The notes: a model not told the origin generated them from the letters alone. A stretch of 49,127 bases of DNA from an uncultured Bacilli bacterium (GCA_934096175.1 CAKOLG010000007.1:1-49127); one strand, 5' to 3'. Shown: positions 8,221-16,797, counted from the stretch's first letter. Program-made: numbers and translations.

Positions 8221-8249
8221 TTGACTCAAAAAAAGAAAAAGTATATACT
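8221..8249 (+). promoter_or_regulatory. Near-consensus promoter of the large non-coding RNA
   Basis: TTGACT at 8221-8226, a 17-base spacer, and TATACT at 8244-8249. Transcription is expected to start near 8257. No reading frame follows it, although a GGAGGT lies at 8261-8266. Confidence 0.8.
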
Positions 8250-8256
8250 TAATATA

Positions 8257-9088
8257 GTAAGGAGGTACGCAAATAGCGATACTAAAAAGAATTGATATGA
8301 TAATTCTTAATAACTTGTAACATGTGTATTTGCTATACATTTGTATATTAGCGTTGATTGCTAAGACCCCAAGTTGAAATTCCAGCATATAAAAAATATG
8401 ACTGAAGAGGGTATAATGTTTTACCATATACTCTAATCGCTAAATGCTAGTCGTTGTCCGGTTTTTAAATTCATCACCGTATGACCACTATCAAAAAAAG
8501 AGTACTAAATTGCCATTATGATATTATTAATAGTTAGCATTTTCTATAGTCTCAAAAAGAGTGATAATATTTTAATGAAAATGATGGATGGCTTTCATAC
8601 TAGCACAGATTTATAAAAAATAAATCGCAAGTATGTTATGCATTAAAATCTTAAAAAATAATTTCCTAAATGAATTAATTACATGAATTATGGGATTTTA
8701 AGAAAAATATTTAATAAGATTATCGCGTTTAAAAAATTAAAAGAATCTTAAACTTGTCTTGCAAGGGAATGAAGCAATCCAAATGCTGAGTGGGTACCAA
8801 GTGAGTAGCTTGCATGAGGTAAGACACAATATGCTATATCGTGAGTGCGCGTATAAATAAAATTTAGCGATGAAATGGAGAATTCTTAAACAAAGTATAG
8901 TTAGACGTGGATGTAATAAGTATTTGGAATATAGGATGATTGATGTCACCGTATTTATGAAAACTATCAAAATAGTATGTCAAATTCATTCTGCTATATG
9001 GAAGTTAATTTTAAAAAAACGAACAAATGCAAAAGCAGCTTACTAAAAATGAGCTGCTAGAAAAGAACGATTAATGTTCTTTTTTTTT
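8257..9088 (+). ncRNA. Large structured non-coding RNA candidate, about 830 nt
   Basis: This stretch has a strong promoter, no credible plus-strand ORF, and a terminator, so it is an independent transcript. Self-complementary helices are dense. Examples: 8269-8275 with 8327-8333, enclosing 8287-8293 with 8302-8308; 8386-8390 with 8396-8400; 8408-8415 with 8427-8434; 8596-8601 with 8630-8635, stacked on 8608-8614 with 8620-8626; 8650-8656 with 8696-8702; 8756-8762 with 8819-8825; and 9034-9040 with 9052-9058. CACCGTAT...ACTATCAAAA occurs twice (8475-8496 and 8947-8972), as if two modules were related. The size fits the ornate large RNA classes (GOLLD about 800 nt, ROOL about 600 nt, OLE about 600 nt), but I cannot assign it. 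I do not see RNase P, tmRNA or group II intron signatures. Confidence 0.75.
9061..9088 (+). terminator. Terminator of the large non-coding RNA
   Basis: AAAAGAAC and GTTCTTTT flank a 7-base loop and a T run follows. A second perfect hairpin (AGCAGCT/AGCTGCT, 9034-9058) lies directly upstream. Confidence 0.88.
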
Positions 9089-9124
9089 ATTCAAAAATGT
9101 TTACATTACTAACACATTACAGTC

Positions 9125-9153
9125 TTGCTAATTAAGTAAAAACGTAATAAAAT
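9125..9153 (+). promoter_or_regulatory. Promoter of the FIST-aldehyde dehydrogenase operon
   Basis: TTGCTA at 9125-9130, 17-base spacer, TAAAAT at 9148-9153. It leaves a leader of about 77 bases before the TTG start at 9238. Confidence 0.55.
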
Positions 9154-9237
9154 TAAAATAAGGATGATTATAAAAAATATCCAAGATTAGTACGTAAGTA
9201 CAAAATATCTAAAAAGAATAAAAAGGAGGAATTTTAT

Positions 9238-10395
9238 TTGAAAGCAATGGTAGGATCAAGTATCCTTACAAACAGTTTTGAAGCAGGTGTTGAAACTGCA
9301 AAAAATTCAATGAAAGGCATTAAAAATCCTAAAATAGGTCTTTTATTTTCATCTATCAAATATGATCAAGATGAACTAATAAGAGGGATAAAATCAGTTA
9401 ACAATGAGATAAAAGTAATTGGTTGCACTTCATCAGGTGCAATTATGACTCCAGAGGGAATTATCTCTGGCGAAAATGGATTTGCTGGAATGATGGTATT
9501 AGATGACAACGAACTAAATGTCGGAGTTGCATCATCACCAAGAGGCAGCAATCCAAGAGAAACAGGAAGAAAAATTGCCAAAGAAGCTATGGAAATGGCT
9601 GGCAAAAAATACGCTCCAGTTGCATTTGCAATGTTTGCATCTCCTGCTGAAGAAGAATATTACTTAAAAGGAATTCAAGATATAATTGGTGAAATACCTA
9701 TGTTTGGTGGCTCAGCAGCAGACGATGCAGTTGTTGGTGATTGGAAAGTATTTTGTGAAAACAAATCATTCACTGATGGCTGTGCTATCGCATTATTTTA
9801 CACAACTAAAGACATTAAAAATGTATTTACTGGCGCATATAGTGAAACAGACAATGTTGGAATCGTCACTAAAGTAGAAAATGATCGTCGAATTGTTGAA
9901 ATTGACCATCAACCAGCTCTAAAAAGATATGCACAATGGACTGGTTTGAACCCTGATGAATTAATGGGGCAAAATTTATTAGTAGCATCAATTCCTTATG
10001 CCTTAGGAGTTAAATCTATTCAAGGTGATCTAACAGCTGTACGTCACCCAATGGTAGGGAATCCAGATTACTCATTCAATGTTGGAGCCAAAGTTGCAGA
10101 AAAAACAGCAGTTATTCAATTAAAAACTGATGTTGATGGTTTAATTGATGGTGCTGTTTCAACAATTAAAGAAGTAAAAAAAGATTTTGATCCAGCAGCA
10201 CTATTTTTAGTACATTGTGGTGGTCGAAAATTATTAATTGGCGATCGTATTGATGAAGACTTTGTAGCTATTAAAAACACAGTTGGTGATATTCCATTCA
10301 TTGTAGCCTTTACATTCGGTGAATATGGTCAAATGAACCATTCTGGTGCAGCAATCGGTGGCTTATCATTATCATTTACAGGATTTTCTAAGTAG
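9238..10395 (+). CDS. FIST-domain sensor protein
   Basis: 385 residues with the two-part FIST_N (about 30-220) and FIST_C (about 225-365) layout. Recognisable parts are IGCTSSGAIM, MFGGSAADD, and the C-terminal HCGGRKLLIG and AFTFGEYGQM. FIST domains are thought to bind small ligands, possibly amino acids, and usually occur with signalling modules; here the protein has no output domain and appears cytoplasmic. The TTG start is fixed by AGGAGG 8 bases upstream; the next ATG would be too far. The gene is 8 bases from an aldehyde dehydrogenase, suggesting that the two share a substrate or signal. Confidence 0.85.
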   Translation: MKAMVGSSILTNSFEAGVETAKNSMKGIKNPKIGLLFSSIKYDQDELIRGIKSVNNEIKVIGCTSSGAIMTPEGIISGENGFAGMMVLDDNELNVGVASSPRGSNPRETGRKIAKEAMEMAGKKYAPVAFAMFASPAEEEYYLKGIQDIIGEIPMFGGSAADDAVVGDWKVFCENKSFTDGCAIALFYTTKDIKNVFTGAYSETDNVGIVTKVENDRRIVEIDHQPALKRYAQWTGLNPDELMGQNLLVASIPYALGVKSIQGDLTAVRHPMVGNPDYSFNVGAKVAEKTAVIQLKTDVDGLIDGAVSTIKEVKKDFDPAALFLVHCGGRKLLIGDRIDEDFVAIKNTVGDIPFIVAFTFGEYGQMNHSGAAIGGLSLSFTGFSK

Positions 10396-10403
10396 GTGAT
10401 TAA

Positions 10404-11843
10404 ATGGCAAAAAATTTAATCGGAAATAAATGGTTAGATGCCTCAGATAGCGCAATAATAACAATTACAAATCCAGCTACTGGTGAAGTCATTGATACCG
10501 TGCCTGAAAGTACACAAAAAGATTGTGATGCTACAGTGCAAATTGCCAAAAAAGCCCAAAAAATTTGGGCAAAAAGACCATTACATGAACGTGCAAGAAT
10601 TTTAATGAAATTTGTTTCTCTTGTTGAAAGAGACAAAGACTCATTAGCCAAATTACTAAGTGATGAAACTGGTAAAACAATTACAGAAGCGTACAATGAA
10701 ATTGCCAATGTTTCAATTGGTATTCCCGCATTTTGCGAAAAAGCTAAGCATGAATATGGTAATATGATTCCTGCTGGTCAAGAACCAGGAAATGAAGGAA
10801 CTTTACAGTACACCATTCAAGCACCACTTGGTGTGGTAGTTGCAATAATACCATTTAATTTTCCAAGTGATTTATTCTGTCAAAAAGTTCCGCCAGCATT
10901 ATTGATGGGAAATTCTGTCATTGTAAAACCTTCTCCTCATAATCCGTTAACACTAATCAAATATGCAGAATTACTATTAGAAGCTGGGGTGGATGAAGGA
11001 GTAATAAACGTAATTAATGGTACAGGTGGTTTCGCAGCACAATGCTTAGCTGCTAACCCTGGAGTAAACCTTGTTAGTTTAACTGGTGCAACAAAATCAG
11101 GAATGGAAACAATGAAAACTTGCAGTCAAAATTTGACACACACTATGCTTGAATTAGGTGGTAACGATGCCTTTATTCTTGATCGCGATGGCGATGTTGA
11201 CCTTGCCGTAGAAGAAACAATTTGGGGAAGATTTTATAATACAGGCCAAGTTTGTTGCGCTTCAAAAAGATTTTTAATCCATAACTCTATAAAAAAAGAA
11301 TACATAAAGAAACTAAAAGAACGTATTTCCAAGATTAAAAGAGGAATGCCAAGTGATCCAACTGTTGAAATTGGGTGTCTTATCAGTGAACAAGCAGCTA
11401 TAAATGTTGAAGAACAAGTTAACAAAACTGTAGCTGAGGGGGCACACATAGTAATAGGTGGTAAAAGAACTGGTGCATTCTACGAACCTACCATTATCGA
11501 CGGGGTTACCAAAACAATGGCAGTTGCTAAAGACATGGAAATTTTTGGCCCAGTTGTCTCTATAATTGGTTTTGACGATATTAACGAAGCCATCAAGATA
11601 GCTAATCAATCTTCTTTTGGCTTGTGCGGTTGTATTATTTCTCAAAACTTTAACAATGCATTAAATATTGCTAATCAACTTGAATGTGGAGGAGTTATTA
11701 TTAATGGTGCTTCATTCTTCAGATCATTTGAGATGCCTTTTGGTGGCTGGAAACATTCAGGCATTGGCAATGAGGGTGTAATGTCAACTTTAAAAGAAAT
11801 GTCTAGAACAAAAACCGTTATACTAAAAAACATATTAAAATAA
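10404..11843 (+). CDS. NAD(P)-dependent aldehyde dehydrogenase
   Basis: 479 residues, the normal length for the ALDH superfamily. The general base Glu lies in MLELGGN (about 249), the nucleophilic Cys in GQVCCASKRF (about 284), and the C-terminal motif EIFGPVVSI is present. ALDHs oxidise aldehydes to acids with NAD(P)+. The sequence looks closest to the succinate-semialdehyde/lactaldehyde-type group, but substrate cannot be read from it. The SD site AGGTGAT lies in the 8-base gap after the FIST gene, so the two are co-transcribed. A strong terminator follows. Confidence 0.92.
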   Translation: MAKNLIGNKWLDASDSAIITITNPATGEVIDTVPESTQKDCDATVQIAKKAQKIWAKRPLHERARILMKFVSLVERDKDSLAKLLSDETGKTITEAYNEIANVSIGIPAFCEKAKHEYGNMIPAGQEPGNEGTLQYTIQAPLGVVVAIIPFNFPSDLFCQKVPPALLMGNSVIVKPSPHNPLTLIKYAELLLEAGVDEGVINVINGTGGFAAQCLAANPGVNLVSLTGATKSGMETMKTCSQNLTHTMLELGGNDAFILDRDGDVDLAVEETIWGRFYNTGQVCCASKRFLIHNSIKKEYIKKLKERISKIKRGMPSDPTVEIGCLISEQAAINVEEQVNKTVAEGAHIVIGGKRTGAFYEPTIIDGVTKTMAVAKDMEIFGPVVSIIGFDDINEAIKIANQSSFGLCGCIISQNFNNALNIANQLECGGVIINGASFFRSFEMPFGGWKHSGIGNEGVMSTLKEMSRTKTVILKNILK

Positions 11844-11868
11844 TTCTTTTATAAGTAAAAAATATATC

Positions 11869-11897
11869 AAAAAAGCTTGACAAACAAGCTTTTTTAT
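11869..11897 (+). terminator. Terminator of the FIST-aldehyde dehydrogenase operon
   Basis: AAAAAAGCTTG and CAAGCTTTTTT form a perfect 11 bp stem with a 5-base loop, followed by more T. Confidence 0.93.
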
Positions 11898-12129
11898 TTT
11901 TCGAAAAAAGTACAAAAAAGCAAAAATGTCAATTTAACGAAAATTAAAAAAATGAAAAAAAGTAAAACTTTGTAAATCGAACACAAAAAAAGAAAAAATC
12001 TCTTAAACCCTTATAAAATGGGAATAAAAGCTAAAAATCACTCTTATTAACAAAATGTTGAAAAACGGTAAAAACGCTAAAAAATAAAAAAATGAAAAAA
12101 ACACAAAATTAAAAAAATAGAAAAAAAAC
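11898..12129. other. A-tract-rich intergenic region upstream of nrdD
   Basis: This gene-free stretch carries many A4-A7 tracts, nearly all on the plus strand, some spaced about 8-10 bases apart (for example 11904, 11914, 11922, and 11946, 11955). It may be intrinsically curved. I found no NrdR-like box, ORF or convincing hairpin. Confidence 0.5.
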
Positions 12130-12158
12130 TTTAAAAATAATTCCATAATAGATATAAT
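12130..12158 (+). promoter_or_regulatory. Promoter of the anaerobic ribonucleotide reductase operon
   Basis: TATAAT at 12153-12158 with TTTAAA 17 bases upstream (12130-12135). The SD site GAAGGAGAG precedes the ATG at 12195. Confidence 0.6.
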
Positions 12159-12194
12159 TGAATTAAGGAAAAGGTAGAAGGAGAGTTTTTAAAC

Positions 12195-14513
12195 ATGGCA
12201 AAAAAAGAAGAAGAACTTTTTGCTAATTTAATTGTAGTAAAAAGAAATGGAAAAAAAGTAGAATTTAATTCAGCAAAAATTGCAATTGCAATCAAAAAAG
12301 GTTTTGATGAAGTAATTGACAGAATACAAGATAGTGGTCAAGAATGCAATTATTCTGAAAAAGATATGCAAACTGTTTTCCATACAGTTTTAGATAAAAT
12401 AGAACAAGAATATCAAGATAAAGAAAAAATCAAAATAGAAGAAATTCAAGATTTAATTGAAAGCTCTTTAAAAGAAAAAGGCTATAACGATGTTTATGAA
12501 AGTTTTTCAAATTATCGTGAAAGAAGAGCTCAATCAAGAGAAGCATTTACAGAAGACAAAAGATCACATAAATTTTTAAAAACCTTAGAAGGATTAGCTT
12601 TAAAAAATGCTGCCGAAGATGATACAAAAAGAGAAAATGGTAATATCGACGGTAACTCAGCAATGGGAACAATGTTACAATTTGGTTCAAATGTTTCTAA
12701 AGAATTTGCAAAAACTTATTTAATGAAAAAGAAATTTGCGGAAGCTCATGATGATGGTAATATTCATATTCATGATATGGATTTTGAGGCAATGGGAACA
12801 ACGACTTGTCTACAAATTGATTTAGATAAACTATTCAAAGGCGGATTTTCAACTGGCCACGGTTATTTAAGAGAACCAAATGATATTATGAGTTATTCAG
12901 CACTTGCTGCAATAGCAATTCAATCTAATCAAAACGATCAACATGGTGGTCAAGCTATTCCATTATTTGATTATTATTTAGCACCAGGAGTAATTAAAAC
13001 ATTTAAAAAACAATTAAAAATGACAATTCAAGACTTACTAGATTACTCAGATTTTAGTTCGTTTATTAATATGAAATCTGTAGAAGATGTTATCAGTAAA
13101 ATAAACACAATCGAAATTGACGTTGAAACTTTTGAAAAATATTATAAAGAAAATGGTTCTTTAAAAAGATTATTTGCTATGTCAATTGAAAAAGCCAAAA
13201 GTAAAACAGACAGAATAACTTATCAAGCAATGGAAGCTTTTATACACAATCTAAATACAATGCATTCAAGAGCTGGAGCACAAGTACCATTTTCTAGCAT
13301 AAACTTCGGTACTGACACATCATCAGAAGGCCGAATGGTTGTTAAAAATTATTTATTAGCAGTTGACGCTGGTTTAGGCCATAGTGAAACGCCAATATTC
13401 CCAATTTCTATATTTAAAGTTAAAGAAGGCGTAAACTATAATCCAGGAGATCCAAACTATGACTTATTTAAACTTTCATGTAAAGTATCAGCTAAAAGAT
13501 TATTCCCTAACTTCGAATTTTTAGATGCTCCATTCAATTTACAATATTACGTTCCAGGTCGACCTGAGACAGAAGTTGCCACTATGGGTTGTCGTACAAG
13601 AGTTATGGGTAACGTAGTAGATCCTGATAAACAAATTGCTCCAGGAAGAGGTAATTTATCATTTACAACAATTAACCTAGTAAGATTAGGCATTAAACAT
13701 GGTATAGTTGGTCCAATGGCTCATAAAAAAGCCGATATGGAAGGATTTTACAAAGAATTAGATGAAATGCTTGAACTTTGTAAAGAACAATTACTAGAAA
13801 GATATGAAATTCAATGCAATAAAAGAGTATATAACTTCCCATTTCTAATGGGTCAAGGTAATTGGATTGACTCTGAAAGATTGAAACCTAATGATAAATT
13901 AAAAAAAGTTTTAAAACATGGAACATTATCTGTTGGTTTTATAGGTTTAGCAGAATGCTTAAAAGCACTAATAGGTGAACACCATGGTGAATCCGCTAAG
14001 GCTCAAAAACTAGGTCTAGAAATAATTGGTCACATGCGTCAAAAACTTGATGAATATGCTGAACAATATAAATTAAATTTCTCATGTATTGGCACACCAG
14101 CAGAAGGCTTAAGTGGTAGATTTACAAAAATTGATAAAGCTATTTATGGCAAAATTGAAGGTGTAACAGACCGTGAATATTACACTAATTCATTCCATGT
14201 TCCTGTTTATTATAATATTTCTATATCTAAAAAAATCAAAACTGAAGCACCTTACCATGCCTTAACTAACGGTGGACACATTAGTTATATTGAATTAGAC
14301 GGTGATGTCACTGAAAATGTTGAAGCATTTGAATCAGTTATTCGTATGATGAAGGAAGCTGGCATTGGCTATGGCGCTATTAACCATCCTGTAGATCGTG
14401 ACCCAGTATGTGGATATGTAGGCGTTATAAAAGATGTATGTCCTGGATGTGGCCGCCGTGAAGGAGATCCAATACCTGCAGAACTATTAAAAAATCTAGA
14501 ATTTAATAAATAA
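12195..14513 (+). CDS. nrdD: Anaerobic (class III) ribonucleoside-triphosphate reductase, large part without glycyl-radical domain
   Basis: 772 residues. An N-terminal ATP-cone (VKRNGKKVEFNSAKI) is followed by the class III catalytic barrel (GNIHIHDMD, NTMHSRAGAQVPFSS, MGCRTRVMGN, GRGNLSFTTINL). A Cys-rich zinc region ends the frame: C739, then CPGC at 749-752. The enzyme makes dNTPs from NTPs without oxygen, using a glycyl radical formed by NrdG and S-adenosylmethionine. A complete NrdD would continue into an RRITGYLVGT glycyl-radical segment. Here a TAA stops the protein after EFNK, and that segment is encoded by the next ORF in the same frame. No nrdG is present in the window. Confidence 0.93.
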   Translation: MAKKEEELFANLIVVKRNGKKVEFNSAKIAIAIKKGFDEVIDRIQDSGQECNYSEKDMQTVFHTVLDKIEQEYQDKEKIKIEEIQDLIESSLKEKGYNDVYESFSNYRERRAQSREAFTEDKRSHKFLKTLEGLALKNAAEDDTKRENGNIDGNSAMGTMLQFGSNVSKEFAKTYLMKKKFAEAHDDGNIHIHDMDFEAMGTTTCLQIDLDKLFKGGFSTGHGYLREPNDIMSYSALAAIAIQSNQNDQHGGQAIPLFDYYLAPGVIKTFKKQLKMTIQDLLDYSDFSSFINMKSVEDVISKINTIEIDVETFEKYYKENGSLKRLFAMSIEKAKSKTDRITYQAMEAFIHNLNTMHSRAGAQVPFSSINFGTDTSSEGRMVVKNYLLAVDAGLGHSETPIFPISIFKVKEGVNYNPGDPNYDLFKLSCKVSAKRLFPNFEFLDAPFNLQYYVPGRPETEVATMGCRTRVMGNVVDPDKQIAPGRGNLSFTTINLVRLGIKHGIVGPMAHKKADMEGFYKELDEMLELCKEQLLERYEIQCNKRVYNFPFLMGQGNWIDSERLKPNDKLKKVLKHGTLSVGFIGLAECLKALIGEHHGESAKAQKLGLEIIGHMRQKLDEYAEQYKLNFSCIGTPAEGLSGRFTKIDKAIYGKIEGVTDREYYTNSFHVPVYYNISISKKIKTEAPYHALTNGGHISYIELDGDVTENVEAFESVIRMMKEAGIGYGAINHPVDRDPVCGYVGVIKDVCPGCGRREGDPIPAELLKNLEFNK

Positions 14514-14528
14514 GAAAGAGGTAAATTT

Positions 14529-14714
14529 ATGAAAAAAGAAAGTATTGAAAAAGTTGCAGAAACTAAAGTCGAAAGTAAAAAAATGGTTGGTGAAGGAGTA
14601 GGCTTCGAAAGAATCAGAAGAATTACTGGTTACCTTGTAGGAACAGTTGAAAGATTTAATGACGGTAAAAGAGCCGAAGAAAGAGACAGAGTTAAACATA
14701 CTTTTGATAAATAA
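14529..14714 (+). CDS. Stand-alone NrdD glycyl-radical domain
   Basis: 61 residues. The segment GFERIRRITGYLVGTV through RFNDGKRAEERDRVKH is the C-terminal glycyl-radical loop of NrdD, with Gly34 in RITGYL the expected radical site. The ORF lies in the same frame as nrdD, separated by one TAA and five codons. It has its own ATG with AGAGGT 6 bases upstream and a Lys/Glu-rich N-terminus of 24 residues, so separate translation is likely. The closest known parallel is GrcA/YfiD, a small protein that replaces the radical domain of pyruvate formate-lyase. Alternatives are a recent nonsense mutation or a sequencing error that happened to leave an SD-ATG pair. A terminator follows directly. Confidence 0.85.
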   Translation: MKKESIEKVAETKVESKKMVGEGVGFERIRRITGYLVGTVERFNDGKRAEERDRVKHTFDK

Positions 14715-14719
14715 TAATT

Positions 14720-14750
14720 GATATTTCCTTTCGTGAAATATCTTTTTTTT
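14720..14750 (+). terminator. Terminator of the nrdD operon
   Basis: GATATTTC and GAAATATC flank a 7-base loop and are followed by eight T. Confidence 0.93.
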
Positions 14751-14751
14751 A

Positions 14752-14760
14752 TGATATAAT
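14752..14760 (+). promoter_or_regulatory. Extended -10 promoter (TGaTATAAT)
   Basis: Perfect TG-N-TATAAT directly after the nrdD terminator and 23 bases before the ATG of the RluA-type gene. Confidence 0.6.
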
Positions 14761-14783
14761 CAAAACAAAGAAGGTTTTTTATA

Positions 14784-15425
14784 ATGAAAAAAATGAATAT
14801 AATTTATGAAGACAAAGAAATATTAGTAGTTGATAAAGAAGCTGGTCAACTTACTATAGCTACTGCCAAAGAAAAAATTAATACTCTTTATCACGAAGCC
14901 AGTACCTATGTAAAAAAACAATATCCCAAAAACAAAATATTTATTGTTCACAGATTAGATAAAGATACATCAGGTTTAGTCGTATTCGCTAAAAACGAAC
15001 AGAAGAAAAAAAATTTACAAGCAAAATGGGATAAAGTAAAAAGAGAATACTATTGTATAGTTGAAGGTAAAATGCCTAAACAACATGATATTTTAAAAGA
15101 TTACTTAATTGAAGACAAAAATCTAAATGTTTATATTACTAAAGATAAAAAACGTGGAAAACTTGCCATAACTGAATACCAAGTAATTAAAACTAATAAT
15201 AATTATTCTTTATTAAAAATAAATATAAAAACAGGTCGCAAAAATCAAATCAGATTACAACTAAGCAATCTAAACCATCCAATAATTGGTGATAAAAAAT
15301 ACAACAGTACCAAAAATCCATTACGTAGACTAGCTTTGCACGCAAATTTAATTGAGTATGAAGATAATAATAAACTTTACCATTTTGAAGCTAAAATACC
15401 AGAAACATTTAAAAAAATCATTTAA
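14784..15425 (+). CDS. RluA-family RNA pseudouridine synthase, short
   Basis: 213 residues. The catalytic Asp lies in the family motif HRLDKDTSGLVVFAK, and the later motifs TGRKNQIRLQLSNLNHPIIGD and RLALHA are present. These enzymes convert uridine to pseudouridine in rRNA or tRNA. There is no N-terminal S4 RNA-binding domain, as in the shorter RluA/TruC-like members, so the target (tRNA or rRNA) is uncertain. GAAGG lies 9 bases before the ATG. Single gene, own promoter. Confidence 0.9.
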   Translation: MKKMNIIYEDKEILVVDKEAGQLTIATAKEKINTLYHEASTYVKKQYPKNKIFIVHRLDKDTSGLVVFAKNEQKKKNLQAKWDKVKREYYCIVEGKMPKQHDILKDYLIEDKNLNVYITKDKKRGKLAITEYQVIKTNNNYSLLKINIKTGRKNQIRLQLSNLNHPIIGDKKYNSTKNPLRRLALHANLIEYEDNNKLYHFEAKIPETFKKII

Positions 15426-15441
15426 AATAAATAAGCAAAAT

Positions 15442-15469
15442 TTGACATATTTATTAATGATGATAAAAT
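15442..15469 (+). promoter_or_regulatory. Promoter of the GNAT-like gene
   Basis: TTGACA at 15442-15447, a 16-base spacer, and TAAAAT at 15464-15469, with TG at -14 (extended -10). Confidence 0.65.
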
Positions 15470-15540
15470 ATTTTAAATAAAAACTTATTACAAAAAGGCT
15501 GTAACATAGCAATAAAAAAATAAAATAAGGAATGATATAA

Positions 15541-16797
15541 ATGAAAGTAAATAATAATTCTCTAAAAACAGTCGAAGTAACTAGGGAAAACGAGCCTAAA
15601 TATTTAGCACAAATTGGTCAACTAGAAGAAATTGTCTTAAAGAAAATGCTTGAAAATGGCAGAGTTGGCCAACTTTTTACTACTGGTGTTGAAGATATTT
15701 CTCAATATATTCACTCAAAAGAAAATTCCGTTTTTGTGATAACTGATGAAAACGACACTGTCTTAGCCACAACCTATATAACTCAAGGCCAAAAAATTTT
15801 TTCATATAACGACATTACTAAATATTTCAAATATAGTGAAAATTATCAAAATTATGTTCTTAGTTTATACGATAATAAAATAGCCTTCCTAAAATCTGCT
15901 ATAAGAGCATATGTTGAAAAAATAAAAGCTTTTAAATATGCTCGAAACATAATTTTAGCTCAAAATAACGCTACTTCCATAACAACTTTACTAAAAAAAG
16001 AAATTATAACTAATGGATATGATGAAAAAAGTAAATTAAGAGAACAATTAAGTAATTATATGGCTCACTATATTGAAACAAATTGTAATAGTAAAGATAA
16101 AAACGATTACGAAAAATTTTATTGGTTTAGTATTCAAAATATTGAACGTATTGCTACCGAAATCGGAATTAAATTTGACTTAACAAATTATTTAAATGCG
16201 GCAGATGAAAAAAATATAAAAGAATATGAAAATACCTTAAAAGCCGGTCAATTAATTATTTATGAAACGCCAACTTTCAACGAACAAAACTATTTTAATG
16301 CTAATCCAAATAATTCTATTGAAATTGATACATATCTAACATTACCTGATGTCCAAGGAAATGGACTATCAAAAATAATTGTGTTCGAAGGAATTAAAAA
16401 ACATATTGAAAACTTTTTTGCTGACCAAAATAATAACGAACTATTCTTGTGCTCAACACTTCATAGAGACAATTTGCCTTCTAAATATGTTTCTGAGTTC
16501 TTCGGTTTAACAGATAGTTTATTTGTTAATCGTCGTCAGGGTCGAGACCGCGAAGTTCATATTTGCAAAATAACAAGAGTTGAGTATAAACAATATTTAT
16601 ATAAAATGCAAGCTAAATTAGCATTCTTATATAACTATAATCCTGATGCAATCATTTTCGATGCAGCAACTTTACAATTAGTAAAAAAAGAACAACAACG
16701 ATACAATGAAAGAGAAATAGCAAGACTAGAGTCAATGAAAAACCTAAGTACCAACAACTCTTTAATATTAGAAAACAAACGAACAAAAATTAACTAA
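15541..16797 (+). CDS. GNAT-fold acetyltransferase-like protein, unknown substrate
   Basis: 418 residues. The middle-to-C-terminal part carries a GNAT pattern: YLTLPDVQGNGLSKII (about 263-278; the Q-x-x-G-x-G acetyl-CoA loop), then CSTLHRDNLPSKYVSEFFGL, resembling the N-x-x-S helix of that fold, and a final strand around REVHICKI. The N-terminal 240 residues are not recognisable and may be a degenerate second domain. No signal peptide or membrane segment. Start set by AAGGA 8 bases upstream; terminator overlaps the stop. Function inferred from fold only. Confidence 0.6.
   Translation: MKVNNNSLKTVEVTRENEPKYLAQIGQLEEIVLKKMLENGRVGQLFTTGVEDISQYIHSKENSVFVITDENDTVLATTYITQGQKIFSYNDITKYFKYSENYQNYVLSLYDNKIAFLKSAIRAYVEKIKAFKYARNIILAQNNATSITTLLKKEIITNGYDEKSKLREQLSNYMAHYIETNCNSKDKNDYEKFYWFSIQNIERIATEIGIKFDLTNYLNAADEKNIKEYENTLKAGQLIIYETPTFNEQNYFNANPNNSIEIDTYLTLPDVQGNGLSKIIVFEGIKKHIENFFADQNNNELFLCSTLHRDNLPSKYVSEFFGLTDSLFVNRRQGRDREVHICKITRVEYKQYLYKMQAKLAFLYNYNPDAIIFDAATLQLVKKEQQRYNEREIARLESMKNLSTNNSLILENKRTKIN

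Noticed and set aside
8215..8970. Open frames on the minus strand within the large RNA region (8215-8427 and 8737-8970)
   Set aside because: Composition is unlike the neighbouring proteins, there is no convincing SD site, and they lie opposite a transcript with clear promoter, terminator and hairpins.
8257..9088. Group II intron, RNase P RNA or tmRNA as identity of the large RNA
   Set aside because: I do not see a GUGYG start or domain V, the GAGGAAAGUCC core of RNase P, or a tRNA-like end. A covariance search is needed to be certain.
14511..14528. Stop-codon recoding between nrdD and the glycyl-radical ORF
   Set aside because: The stop is TAA, not TGA or TAG, and the second ORF has its own SD site and ATG, so separate translation explains it better.
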